Positions 16,982 through 25,695 of a stretch of 64,000 nucleotides of DNA are shown here, piece by piece. The notes beneath the pieces are model-generated. The model saw only the letters and a program-made list of their open reading frames with translations, made no database searches and was not told the DNA's origin. This stretch comes from Xanthomonas sp. Leaf148. GTDB lineage: Bacteria > Pseudomonadota > Gammaproteobacteria > Xanthomonadales > Xanthomonadaceae. Every line of letters begins with the position of its first letter. Positions within the stretch are counted from its first letter, which is position 1. Where the stretch lies: NCBI RefSeq assembly GCF_001423585.1, contig NZ_LMOP01000001.1, forward strand, positions 682,001-746,000, read 5' to 3'. The position numbers and the translations under genes were made by a program.

Positions 16982-18280
16982 CTATGCGTGTGTGGGCTCG
17001 ATCGCGGCCACGGCACCGAACAGATCCAGCGTCGCGACAGTGCCCTGCCCTGCATCGGATTCCAGGCTCAGTTTCCAGCCCAGGTGCTCGCACAGCCGCC
17101 CGATCAGTTCCAGACCGATGCCGTTGCCCTGCCGTGCATTGCCGCGCGCCAGGCGTGCGTAGATCGCGCTGATTTCTTCCGGCGTCATGCCGTGGCCCGG
17201 GTCGGCGATGCGTACCATGCCGGGCGCCGATAGGGTGATGCGGATAATGCCGCGGTCGCTGTTTTCGATCGCATTGCGTAGCAGATTGCCGATGGCGGTC
17301 TGCACGATGGCGACCGGGGCGGTGAGGCTGCACGGCGGCAGCGGGTCGATGACCAGCTGCAGATCCTTGTCTGCGCACAGATGCGCGTGGTCGGCGACGA
17401 TGTCCGGAATCAGATGATCCAGCCGCAACGTATCGCTGCTACCCACCAGCCGGCTCGGGTCTTTCGCCAGCACCAGCAACAAGGTGATCAGTTGCTCTAC
17501 CGATGCGCTGGTCTGCGCGATGCGCTGCAACTGATGGCGCACCGCCGGCGGCGTGCCGGGTTGCTCCAAGGCCAGTTCCACCGCATTGCCAATCACCGCG
17601 ATCGGCGTGCGCAGCTCGTGGCTGGCGCTGTCGATGAAGGCGCGTTCGCGCTCGACGAATTGGCCGTTGCGCTCCAGATAATCGTTGAGCGCATCGGCGA
17701 TGACGTACAACTCGGCGCTGCCCTGCGCGCCCACGGCAATCTGTTGCGCACGGCGTTCCGGACGCAGCGCACCGATGTCGCGGGCCAGCTTCACCAACGG
17801 GCTCACCAATCGGGCCATTGCGTAAGCGCCCATCAGCAAGGTGATGCCGATCAGCGCGATACCGGCGGCCAGCATCCAGCGGGTGAGGAATTTTTCCAGC
17901 GCTTCGAAATCGGTGATATCCAGCACCAGCACGAGGCGACCGGCATGCGGCGTGTCGCGCACCATCAACGCGCTCGGGCGGCCATCGATGTCACGCTCGT
18001 GCAGGCCGGGATGCAAGGTGCGTAACACCGGCGGCACGGGCTTGCTGCCATCGAGGCGATACAACCGCAAGGTGTCCGAATCCTGCCAGTGATAACCGGG
18101 ACTTTGCGCGCTGCTGTCCAGGATGCTGTCCAGTTCCGAGTTGAGCAGCGAGCGCCACACGCCATGCTCGGCGCGCTCGTGCAGGTATTGCGCGGTGCCG
18201 AACACCGCCAACGTCATCAGCAAGGTGTAGCCGAACAACCACACCATGACCCGACGTCCCAACGGGCGCGGCTTAGCCAT
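16982..18280 (-). CDS. colS: ColS-like sensor histidine kinase
   Basis: A 432-residue HisKA/HATPase_c kinase. A first membrane helix (about 11-30), a ~100-residue periplasmic domain, a second helix (about 135-155) and a HAMP-like linker lead to phospho-acceptor His221 in IDSASHELRTPIAVIGN. The ATPase boxes are NLLRNAIENS, IADPGHGMTPEE and NGIGLELIGRL. It overlaps the response regulator stop by 8 bases. The partner regulator looks like Pseudomonas ColR. ColRS in pseudomonads and xanthomonads controls membrane and LPS-related genes, which fits the divergent lipid A genes here. The name rests on that similarity and context. Confidence 0.75.
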   Translation of the reverse strand: MAKPRPLGRRVMVWLFGYTLLMTLAVFGTAQYLHERAEHGVWRSLLNSELDSILDSSAQSPGYHWQDSDTLRLYRLDGSKPVPPVLRTLHPGLHERDIDGRPSALMVRDTPHAGRLVLVLDITDFEALEKFLTRWMLAAGIALIGITLLMGAYAMARLVSPLVKLARDIGALRPERRAQQIAVGAQGSAELYVIADALNDYLERNGQFVERERAFIDSASHELRTPIAVIGNAVELALEQPGTPPAVRHQLQRIAQTSASVEQLITLLLVLAKDPSRLVGSSDTLRLDHLIPDIVADHAHLCADKDLQLVIDPLPPCSLTAPVAIVQTAIGNLLRNAIENSDRGIIRITLSAPGMVRIADPGHGMTPEEISAIYARLARGNARQGNGIGLELIGRLCEHLGWKLSLESDAGQGTVATLDLFGAVAAIEPTHA

Positions 18281-18989
18281 CGGCGCGATCGCTGCTCGTC
18301 GGTTCGCTGGCGCCATCGAGTTCTGCCAAACGGTAGCCAAGCCGTGGCAGGGTATGGATCAGCTTCTGCGCGAACGGTCCGTCCACGCTGCGGCGCAATT
18401 CGTAGATATGCGAGCGCAGCATGTCGCCGTCGGGCGGGTCGTCGCCCCACAACGATTGTTCCAGGCGCTGCCGGGTGACGGCGGCCGGGCTGGCCTGCAT
18501 CAACACTTCCAGCAATTTGCGGCAGGCCGGGTACAGGTGCAGCACCTGCCCGTCGCGGGTGGCCTCCAGGGTGGCAAGATCCAGACGCAGATCGGCCACC
18601 TGCAACAGCTTGCCGCGACGACGGCCATGTGCACGCGCAAGCAAGGCCTCGATGCGCACCTCGAGCTCGGGCAGCGCGAACGGCTTGGTCAGGTAATCGT
18701 CCGCCCCGGCGCGGAAGCCGGCGATCTTGTCCGGTAATTCGTCGCGTGCGGTCAGCATGATCACCGGCAGTTCGGACTGATGCTGCTCGCGCAGGCGGCG
18801 CAACACCTCCGGCCCGTCCATGCGCGGCATCATCCAGTCCAGCACCAGCACGTCGTACTGCTGGGTGGTGGCCAGATGCAGGCCGGTGACGCCATCGGGC
18901 GCTGCGTCCAGGGTATGCCCGCGCGCTTCGAAATAGTCGAACAGGTTGGCAACCATGTTGCGGTTGTCTTCGATGACCAGCAGCCGCAT
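18273..18989 (-). CDS. colR: ColR-like OmpR-family response regulator
   Basis: A 238-residue protein. The receiver domain has Glu7-Asp8, phospho-acceptor Asp51 in VLVLDWMMPRMDG, MLTARDELPDKIAGF and ADDYLTKPFALPELE. The C-terminal winged helix ends in SLWGDDPPDGDMLRSHIYEL and LIHTLPRLGYRLAEL. The N-terminus MRLLVIEDN, with the spacing to FRAGADDYL-KPFAL, is very similar to Pseudomonas ColR. It precedes the kinase on the minus strand and is divergent, with a 146-bp gap, from the ArnT-like/PAP2/EptA genes. The gap holds a direct repeat that is a candidate binding site. Confidence 0.75.
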   Translation of the reverse strand: MRLLVIEDNRNMVANLFDYFEARGHTLDAAPDGVTGLHLATTQQYDVLVLDWMMPRMDGPEVLRRLREQHQSELPVIMLTARDELPDKIAGFRAGADDYLTKPFALPELEVRIEALLARAHGRRRGKLLQVADLRLDLATLEATRDGQVLHLYPACRKLLEVLMQASPAAVTRQRLEQSLWGDDPPDGDMLRSHIYELRRSVDGPFAQKLIHTLPRLGYRLAELDGASEPTSSDRADG

Positions 18990-19078
18990 GGCGGTTTCCA
19001 GAACAGCCCGACAGGGACGGTGTGCGCATCCTAACCGAGCCGAGCCGAACCCGACCGCTCCAGGCGGCTCGGCGCGCG

Positions 19079-19096
19079 CTCCGACAAAACTCCGAC
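19079..19096 (+). promoter_or_regulatory. Candidate response-regulator box: CTCCGAC direct repeat
   Basis: CTCCGAC (19079-19085), AAAA, CTCCGAC (19090-19096): two identical heptamers with an 11-bp period, about 40 bp upstream of the ArnT-like start and 90 bp from colR. OmpR-family regulators bind direct repeats with a 10-11 bp period, and the regulator gene is adjacent. That ColR binds here is an inference. Confidence 0.45.
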
Positions 19097-19135
19097 CTGC
19101 TTGCCAGCTATCGTTCGGCCCCTTTTAATCGGGGC

Positions 19136-20869
19136 ATGCACGTGTCGCCTGCCAGCTCTGCCTCTCTCCCTCGTCGGCGTGCGTTGCTTGCCGCGTTGCT
19201 GCTGATCGTCGTCAGCCTGCTGGCCGGGCTCGGGCTACGCCAACCCAATCCGCCGGACGAGCCGCGCTTTGTGCTGGCCGCACGCACCATGGTCGAAAGC
19301 GGCCATTGGCTGCTGCCGCACCGTGGCAGCGAGCTGTACGCGGAAAAGCCGCCGGTGTTCATGTGGCTGCAGGCGGCGAGTTATGAGCTGGTGCCGCGCT
19401 GGCCGGTCGCATTTCTGTTGCCCTCGCTGCTGGCCGCGCTGGCAACGCTGTGGCTGACCTGGGACATGACGCGCCGGCTGTGGAACCGGCGCGTGGCCGG
19501 CTACGCGGTGCTGGCGTTGTTTGCGGTGCTGCAATTCGGCCTGATGGCCAAGCGCGCGCAGATCGACATGGTGCTGGTGGCGCTGACCACGCTGTCGCTG
19601 TGGGGGTTGCTGCGGCATGTGCTGCGCGGGCCGGACTGGCGCGCGTGGACGCTGGGGTTGTTTGCCGCCGGCGTCGGCACGGTGACCAAGGGCGTCGGCT
19701 TCCTGCCGCTGCTGCTGTTGCTGCCGTGGATGGCGTTGCCGCGCCGGCATTGGAGCGTGCTGCCGGCACGGGCGCAGGCCGGCCGTAGCTGGCTGCTGGT
19801 ACTGCCGGCGTTTTTGGCTGGCACCGCAGTTTGGTTGGGGCCGCTGGGCATCGCGCTGCTGCACAGCGACGACCCGCAATTGCACGCTTACGCGCATGAG
19901 CTGCTGTTCAAACAAACCGGCACGCGCTACGCGCACGCCTGGCATCACGTCAAACCGTTCTGGTACTACCTGCAAGTGATCGCCACGCTGTGGCTGCCGG
20001 GCTGCCTGTTGTTGCCGTGGCTGCTGCCGGCGTGGTGGCGGCGGCTGCGTCGCGGCGACCCGCGCTATGTGCTGCTGCTGGCGTGGAGCGTGCTGGTGCT
20101 GCTGTTCTTCAGTGCCAGTCCGGGCAAGCGCGAGGTCTACATCTTTCCAATGCTGCCCGCGCTGTGCGTGGCAGCGGCGCCGTTGCTGGCCGAGCTGCTG
20201 CGCCGTCGCGGTGTCCGCGTGCTGCTCACCGGCTATGTGCTGCTGCTCGCACTTGCCGGCCTGGTCCTGGGTGCCGGCATTGCGCTGCATCTGCACTGGG
20301 CCGAAAACACCGCGCTGAAGCGCGGCATGGAGCTGGCGTCGTTGCAGTCGGTGGGTTTCTGGCTGATCGGTCTTGGCATCGTCGGCGTGGCGGCGCTGGC
20401 GTGGTCGCGCGGTCGTCGCGCTGGCACCGCGGTGGTGGTCATGACGGCGGCGCTGTGGAGCGTGTACGGTCTGGGCTTGATGCCCGCGCTGGACCCTTAC
20501 AGTTCGTCTGCGCGGCTGATGCAGCGCGTCGGCCAGCGTATCGGTCCGGATGCGGAGCTGGGCATGCTGGCCTGGCGCGAACAGAACCTGCTGCAAGCCG
20601 ATCGTTCAGTGACCGATTTCGGCTTCAAGGCGAGTTGGCAGCAGCAGTGGGACAAGGCAGGCCCGTGGCTTGCGCAGGCGCCAGAAAAACGTTGGTTGTT
20701 CGTGCTCAAGCAGGCTGTACCGGCGTGCATCGATCCGGCGCAACGCATCGATATCGGCGAATCCAATCGCAATCAATGGCAATTGGTGCCAGGCACCGCG
20801 TGGCACGCCGGTTGCATCACCACGGCGTCCGACAGCGAACAAACCGGTAGCGACGGCGACACAGACTGA
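19136..20869 (+). CDS. ArnT-like membrane glycosyltransferase (GT83)
   Basis: A 577-residue polytopic protein. After a first helix (ALLAALLLIVVSLLAGLGL) comes the periplasmic PPDEPRFVLAARTMVESG, the conserved acidic catalytic region of ArnT/GT83 enzymes. YAEKPPVFMWLQAASYE and numerous membrane helices follow, with a C-terminal periplasmic domain from ~460. The family transfers a sugar from an undecaprenyl-phosphate donor to lipid A or another glycan. No arn genes for aminoarabinose synthesis are nearby, so the sugar is unknown. Start ATG 19136 is chosen as the N-terminus fits a cytoplasmic tail. It begins a three-gene lipid A group with PAP2 and eptA. Confidence 0.82.
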   Translation: MHVSPASSASLPRRRALLAALLLIVVSLLAGLGLRQPNPPDEPRFVLAARTMVESGHWLLPHRGSELYAEKPPVFMWLQAASYELVPRWPVAFLLPSLLAALATLWLTWDMTRRLWNRRVAGYAVLALFAVLQFGLMAKRAQIDMVLVALTTLSLWGLLRHVLRGPDWRAWTLGLFAAGVGTVTKGVGFLPLLLLLPWMALPRRHWSVLPARAQAGRSWLLVLPAFLAGTAVWLGPLGIALLHSDDPQLHAYAHELLFKQTGTRYAHAWHHVKPFWYYLQVIATLWLPGCLLLPWLLPAWWRRLRRGDPRYVLLLAWSVLVLLFFSASPGKREVYIFPMLPALCVAAAPLLAELLRRRGVRVLLTGYVLLLALAGLVLGAGIALHLHWAENTALKRGMELASLQSVGFWLIGLGIVGVAALAWSRGRRAGTAVVVMTAALWSVYGLGLMPALDPYSSSARLMQRVGQRIGPDAELGMLAWREQNLLQADRSVTDFGFKASWQQQWDKAGPWLAQAPEKRWLFVLKQAVPACIDPAQRIDIGESNRNQWQLVPGTAWHAGCITTASDSEQTGSDGDTD

Positions 20870-20947
20870 ACGCTTGGTGTCGGGTTAACGGCTGGGCAAC
20901 TTCAGTCCGACCGCTCTCCGACATCCGGGTTTCGAAGATGCCGGGCA

Positions 20948-21733
20948 ATGACACAGACCGACATCTCGATGAGCACGCTTCCCGTCCACGCGCCAGTTTT
21001 GGCGCGCACCGCCCGTGATGTGCAGGCGCGCTTCTTCGTTCGCCATCTGTGGATGCCGCTGGCGGCTGTGCTGTTGGTCAGCGCGTTGTTGATGGGCGCA
21101 GGCGGCGACCAGTGGGTTGCCGATGCGTTGTATCGGCTGGAAGGCGGGCACTGGCTGCTCAAGGACCACTGGTTTACCAGTGGCGTGATTCATCGCATCG
21201 GCAGAGGGTTGAGTACCGCTGCGGGTGTCAGCGTCGTGATTCTGGCGGTGGCTGCCTGGTGCAGGCCGCGTTTGCGCGTGCTGCGCTGGCCACTCACCTA
21301 TCTTGCCGCATCGATCGCGTTGTCGACCTCGCTGGTGTCGTTGCTCAAGTCGTGGACCGCAATGGATTGCCCGTGGGATCTGAGCCGATATGGCGGCACG
21401 CAGGCGATGATCGGCTTGTTCGAATCGCGCCAGGGCATTGCCGCGTCCGGTTGTTTTCCGGCGGGCCATGCCAGTGCCGGGTATGCGTGGGTCGCAGTGT
21501 ATTTCTGTGCGTTGTCGCTGCGTCCTGCGTGGCGCTTCCCAGGTTTGTTTATAGGGTTGGTGGCAGGTCTCATTTTCGGCGTTGCGCAGCAACTGCGCGG
21601 CGCGCATTTCCTCTCGCACGATGTATGGTCGCTGGCAGTGTGCTGGCTGACAGCATTGGGGTTGTACTGCGTGATGCTGGCTCGGCCACATCGCACGTCT
21701 GATTCGATGTTGCCATCGGGGGATGCAGCATGA
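20948..21733 (+). CDS. PAP2-family membrane phosphatase
   Basis: A 261-residue protein with about six membrane helices. The phosphatase motifs appear in variant form: KSWTAMDCPWDL replaces the usual K-x6-RP, CFPAGHASAGY replaces PSGH, and RGAHFLSHDVW carries the final H-x3-D. This variant is what I expect for PAP2 proteins that sit beside EptA-type transferases. It probably dephosphorylates lipid A, undecaprenyl pyrophosphate or another lipid at the periplasmic face. Its stop overlaps the eptA start (ATGA), so the two are translationally coupled. Confidence 0.82.
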   Translation: MTQTDISMSTLPVHAPVLARTARDVQARFFVRHLWMPLAAVLLVSALLMGAGGDQWVADALYRLEGGHWLLKDHWFTSGVIHRIGRGLSTAAGVSVVILAVAAWCRPRLRVLRWPLTYLAASIALSTSLVSLLKSWTAMDCPWDLSRYGGTQAMIGLFESRQGIAASGCFPAGHASAGYAWVAVYFCALSLRPAWRFPGLFIGLVAGLIFGVAQQLRGAHFLSHDVWSLAVCWLTALGLYCVMLARPHRTSDSMLPSGDAA

Positions 21734-23391
21734 GCACCTGGTTACCGGAACCGCGCGGGCGCACCAGCATTCGCGCGCTGACATGGAGTACCCGGCCGAC
21801 CGTGTCGACCGAAGCGCTGGTGTTGCTGTCGAGCGTGTTTTTCGCGTTGGTATGCAATCAGCTGTTCTGGCGCACGGCAATGGCCACGCACCCGGGAAGT
21901 ATCGGGTTTGCCATTTCGTTGATGGCGCTGCTGGTTGCCGTACACGCGCTGTTGTTGGGTCTGCTGGTGTGGCGCTGGAACGCCAAACCGCTGTTGACCC
22001 TGCTGCTGTTCACCACTGCGCTGGCTGCGCACTACATGGACAGCTACAACGTCTATCTGGATGCGGACATGCTGCGCAACGTGCTGCATACCGACCACAA
22101 GGAGTCGCGCGAGCTGCTCACGCCGGGGCTGATTTTTCCACTGGTGTGCTACTTCCTGATTCCCACCGTGCTGCTGTGGCGTACGCGCTTGCGTGTACGC
22201 AGCACGGGCAAGTCGCTGCTGGTGCGGGTCGGCTTCTTGCTGGCGGTGGCGGTGGTGGGTGCCGCCGGCACCATGCTGTCATCGCAGGATATCTCGGCGT
22301 TGATGCGCAATCACCGCGAAGTGCGCTACCTGGCCACGCCGATCAACTACATCGTCGCTCTGCGGCAGAACCTCAAGTCCGATTCGCCGATCAAGCATGC
22401 GCCCAAGCAGCCGATCGAACACGATGCGATCGCCACGCCGCGCGCTGCTGGCAGCCGCCCGCGTCTGTTGCTGTTGGTGCTGGGCGAGACCGCACGTGCG
22501 CAGAATTGGGGCCTCAGCGGCTATGCGCGCCAGACCACGCCGGAGCTGGCGCAGGCGGGCGTGATCAATTTCCCGGACATGCATTCGTGCGGCACCAGTA
22601 CCGAAGTGTCGGTGCCCTGCATGTTCTCGCCGTTCGGCCGCCGCGATTACAACGAAGACATGATCCGCGGCCACCAGTCGTTCCTGCACGTGCTTGAACA
22701 CGCCGGCATCTCCACGCTGTGGCGCGACAACCAGTCTGGCTGCAAGGGCGTGTGCGAGGGGCTGGAGATCCAGAAGCTGGACGATGCCACCACGCCGGAG
22801 CTGTGCGCCGACGGCCGTTGCATGGACGAAATCCTGCTGCGCGATCTGGCGGCGCAAGTGCGTGCCAAGCCCGGCGACCGCGTGGTGGTGTTGCATCAAC
22901 TCGGCAGCCACGGCCCCAGCTATTTCGAACGCTACCCGGCGCAGTTCGAGCGCTTCAAGCCGGTGTGCAAGACCGCCGACCTGGGCAGCTGCAGCCGCCA
23001 GAGCATCGTCAACGCCTACGACAACTCCATCGGCTATACCGATCATTTCCTCAATCAGGCCATCCATACATTGCGTGGCTTGTCCGACTACGACACCGCG
23101 ATGATCTATCTCTCCGATCACGGTGAATCGCTGGGCGAGAAGGGCCTGTATCTGCATGGCGTGCCGTATGCCATCGCACCGAAAGAGCAGACCCACGTGC
23201 CAATGGTGATGTGGTTCTCGCCGGAGTTTGCGCGCGACCGTGGCCTGGATGAGGCCTGCCTGCGCCATCGCGCCGGGCAATACACCGATCAGGACGCGCT
23301 GTTCCCCTCGGTGCTGGGCCTGATGCAGGTCAAGACCAGCGTATATGCACGCGAACGCGACGTGTTTGCGCAGTGCACGGGGAAAGGCTGA
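21730..23391 (+). CDS. eptA: Lipid A phosphoethanolamine transferase
   Basis: A 553-residue inner membrane enzyme. It transfers phosphoethanolamine from phosphatidylethanolamine to lipid A, lowering negative charge and sensitivity to cationic peptides. Five N-terminal membrane helices (to ~residue 185) precede a periplasmic sulfatase-fold domain. Motifs are LGETARAQNWGLSGYAR, SCGTSTEVSVPCMFS (nucleophile Thr at about 289-291), NSIGYTDHFLNQ, MIYLSDHGESLGEKGLYLHG and EQTHVPMVMWFS. The metal-binding Glu, Thr, Asp and His are all present, as are several Cys pairs. It is the last gene of the ArnT-like/PAP2/EptA unit. Confidence 0.93.
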   Translation: MSTWLPEPRGRTSIRALTWSTRPTVSTEALVLLSSVFFALVCNQLFWRTAMATHPGSIGFAISLMALLVAVHALLLGLLVWRWNAKPLLTLLLFTTALAAHYMDSYNVYLDADMLRNVLHTDHKESRELLTPGLIFPLVCYFLIPTVLLWRTRLRVRSTGKSLLVRVGFLLAVAVVGAAGTMLSSQDISALMRNHREVRYLATPINYIVALRQNLKSDSPIKHAPKQPIEHDAIATPRAAGSRPRLLLLVLGETARAQNWGLSGYARQTTPELAQAGVINFPDMHSCGTSTEVSVPCMFSPFGRRDYNEDMIRGHQSFLHVLEHAGISTLWRDNQSGCKGVCEGLEIQKLDDATTPELCADGRCMDEILLRDLAAQVRAKPGDRVVVLHQLGSHGPSYFERYPAQFERFKPVCKTADLGSCSRQSIVNAYDNSIGYTDHFLNQAIHTLRGLSDYDTAMIYLSDHGESLGEKGLYLHGVPYAIAPKEQTHVPMVMWFSPEFARDRGLDEACLRHRAGQYTDQDALFPSVLGLMQVKTSVYARERDVFAQCTGKG

Positions 23392-23446
23392 GCGTTCCGC
23401 ACCGCCAACGGCGGGATCCATTGCCGCTGCGTGGCATCCGCACCGG

Positions 23447-23498
23447 CACCGCTTGCCCATGAAGCACCGCTTGCCCTGAAGCATCGCTTGCCCTGAAG
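23447..23498 (+). repeat. Three tandem 17-18 bp repeats
   Basis: Units CACCGCTTGCCCATGAAG (23447-23464), CACCGCTTGCCCTGAAG (23465-23481) and CATCGCTTGCCCTGAAG (23482-23498) stand head to tail in the intergenic region between eptA and the M2 peptidase gene. They end 46 bp before the peptidase start. Copy number may vary between strains. Confidence 0.85.
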
Positions 23499-23544
23499 CC
23501 TCGCGCGCTCTAGCCTTCGCCGGACTTCACTGCAAGGACCACCC

Positions 23545-25563
23545 GTGAATCCTCGTCTGCTGTTGCTGGCATTGGCTGTGGCCGCCGGCACGTTATCGCT
23601 GTCGGCCTGCCGCAAGGATGCCCCGCCGCCAGCCAAACCGGCCGCGACCAACACCGCGCCTGCCGAAAGCGCCGACCAGTTCGTCGCGCGCATCAGCGCC
23701 GAGTACAAGGCCGCCTACCCGGAAGTCACTGCCGCGCAGTGGCTGTCGTCGACCTACATCAACGGCGATTCGCAGCTGCTGGCCGCCAAGGCCAACGAGC
23801 GTTCGCTGGCGCAGCTGGATCGCTGGATCGAACAATCCAAGCACTACGTCGGTACGCCGATGTCGGCAGACAGCGCACGCGCACTGCAGCTGCTCAAACT
23901 GATGAGCGCCCTGCCCGCGCCGCGCGACCCGGCCAAACTGGCCGAACTCACCCGCATCGCCGCCAAGATGGAAGGCGACTACGGCGCCGGGAGTTACTGC
24001 GTGGGCGATGGCGAACAACGCCGCTGCCGCCAGCTCGGTGAGCTGGAACAAGTGCTGGCCAGCAGCCGCGACTACACCGAACAACTCGATGCCTGGCAGG
24101 GCTGGCATAGCACCGCGCAGCCGATGCGCAAGGACTACCAGCGCTTTGTCGAGCTGGCCAACGAAGGCGCGCGCGGCAACGGCTTTGCCGATGTCGGAGT
24201 GATGTGGCGCAGCGGCTACGACATGCCGCCGGCGCAGTTAGCCAGCGAGACCGACCGGTTGTGGGAGCAAGTCAAACCGCTGTATGCGCAGCTGCAGTGC
24301 TACGCGCGCGGCAAGCTCGATACGCAGTACGGCAAGGACAAGGGCGAAGTGGCCGGCGGTCTGTTGCCGGCGCATTTGATGGGCAATATGTGGCAGCAGG
24401 ACTGGAGCAATCTGTGGGATCTGCTGCAGCCCTACCCCGGCGCCGGCGATCTGGACATCACCTCCGCGCTGGAAAAGCAGTACCAGGGCAATCTGAGCGC
24501 GGTACTGGCGCGTAACACCGGCGGCGACGGCGGGACGGCAGCACGCTTCAATGCCGAGCGCGAGGCGCAACTGCGTACCGCCAAACAGATGACCGAGCGC
24601 GCGCAGGATTTCTACACCTCGCTGGGTATGCCCAAGCTTCCCGAGACCTATTGGCAACGCTCGCAGTTCATCAAACCGCTGGACCGCGATGTGGTCTGTC
24701 ATGCCAGCGCGTGGGACATGAACATGGGCGGCGAGCCGACCCAGAACATCGGCGCCGATGTGCGCACCAAGATGTGCATCAAGCCCACCGAAGAAGACTT
24801 CACCACCATCTATCACGAGCTCGGCCACATCTATTACGACCTGGCCTACAACCCGCTGCCGCCGCTGTTTCAGAACGGCGCCAACGACGGCTTCCACGAA
24901 GCGATCGGCGACACTATCGTGCTGGCGATGACGCCGAAGTATCTGCAGTCGATCGGCATGGTCGGCGAACAGCAGGCCGGGCGCGAAGCGTTGATCAACT
25001 CGCAGATGCGCATGGCCTTGAGCAAGGTCGCCTTCCTGCCGTTCGGCTTGATGATCGACCGCTGGCGCTGGGGCGTGTTCGATGGCTCGATTCCGCCGGA
25101 GCGCTACAACCAGGCCTGGTGGGAACTCAAAGCCAAGTACCAGGGCGTGGCGCCGGTGACCGCACGCGGCGAAGACTTCTTCGATGCCGGCGCCAAATAT
25201 CACGTGCCGGGCAATACGCCGTACACGCGCTATTTTCTGGCGCATATCCTGCAGTTTCAGTTCTACAAGGGCCTGTGCGATGCGGCCGGGCATCAAGGCC
25301 CGCTGTACGAGTGCAGCTTCTACGGCAACAAGGATGCAGGGCAGAAATTCTGGTCGATGTTGCAACGTGGATCGAGCCAACCCTGGCAGACCACGCTGAA
25401 GGAACTCACCGGCAGCGAGAAACTCGACGCCGGCCCGATGCTGGAGTACTTCGCACCGATGAGCGAATGGCTCAAGCAGCAGAATCAGGGCCAATTGTGC
25501 GGCTGGCAGGCAACCGCGCCTGCTGCCGCGAGCAACGCGCCTGCGCCTGCCGCATTGCGCTGA
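23545..25563 (+). CDS. M2-family peptidyl-dipeptidase (ACE-like) lipoprotein
   Basis: A 672-residue zinc dipeptidyl carboxypeptidase of the angiotensin-converting-enzyme family, which has a known Xanthomonas member (XcACE). The signal peptide ends in a lipobox LSAC at Cys22. Zinc motif HELGH lies at 424-428 (TTIYHELGHIYYDLAYN), with the third ligand Glu in FHEAIGDTIVLAM about 24 residues later. Further ACE hallmarks include CHASAWDMNMGGE, DRWRWGVFDGSI and CDAAGHQGPLYECSFYG. It would release C-terminal dipeptides from peptides at the envelope. The start is GTG at 23545, giving the signal sequence directly. It appears monocistronic. Confidence 0.93.
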   Translation: MNPRLLLLALAVAAGTLSLSACRKDAPPPAKPAATNTAPAESADQFVARISAEYKAAYPEVTAAQWLSSTYINGDSQLLAAKANERSLAQLDRWIEQSKHYVGTPMSADSARALQLLKLMSALPAPRDPAKLAELTRIAAKMEGDYGAGSYCVGDGEQRRCRQLGELEQVLASSRDYTEQLDAWQGWHSTAQPMRKDYQRFVELANEGARGNGFADVGVMWRSGYDMPPAQLASETDRLWEQVKPLYAQLQCYARGKLDTQYGKDKGEVAGGLLPAHLMGNMWQQDWSNLWDLLQPYPGAGDLDITSALEKQYQGNLSAVLARNTGGDGGTAARFNAEREAQLRTAKQMTERAQDFYTSLGMPKLPETYWQRSQFIKPLDRDVVCHASAWDMNMGGEPTQNIGADVRTKMCIKPTEEDFTTIYHELGHIYYDLAYNPLPPLFQNGANDGFHEAIGDTIVLAMTPKYLQSIGMVGEQQAGREALINSQMRMALSKVAFLPFGLMIDRWRWGVFDGSIPPERYNQAWWELKAKYQGVAPVTARGEDFFDAGAKYHVPGNTPYTRYFLAHILQFQFYKGLCDAAGHQGPLYECSFYGNKDAGQKFWSMLQRGSSQPWQTTLKELTGSEKLDAGPMLEYFAPMSEWLKQQNQGQLCGWQATAPAAASNAPAPAALR

Positions 25564-25695
25564 CGCGCCACTTTGCCTGCGGCATGCGGCGGCCATCACC
25601 CAGGCCGCCGCATAACATTCCTTTGATAAACGCCTGAAACGCTGCCGATATACTGCGCGCCCGCTGCACAGGCGCAGCATGCAGGAAGCATCCCA

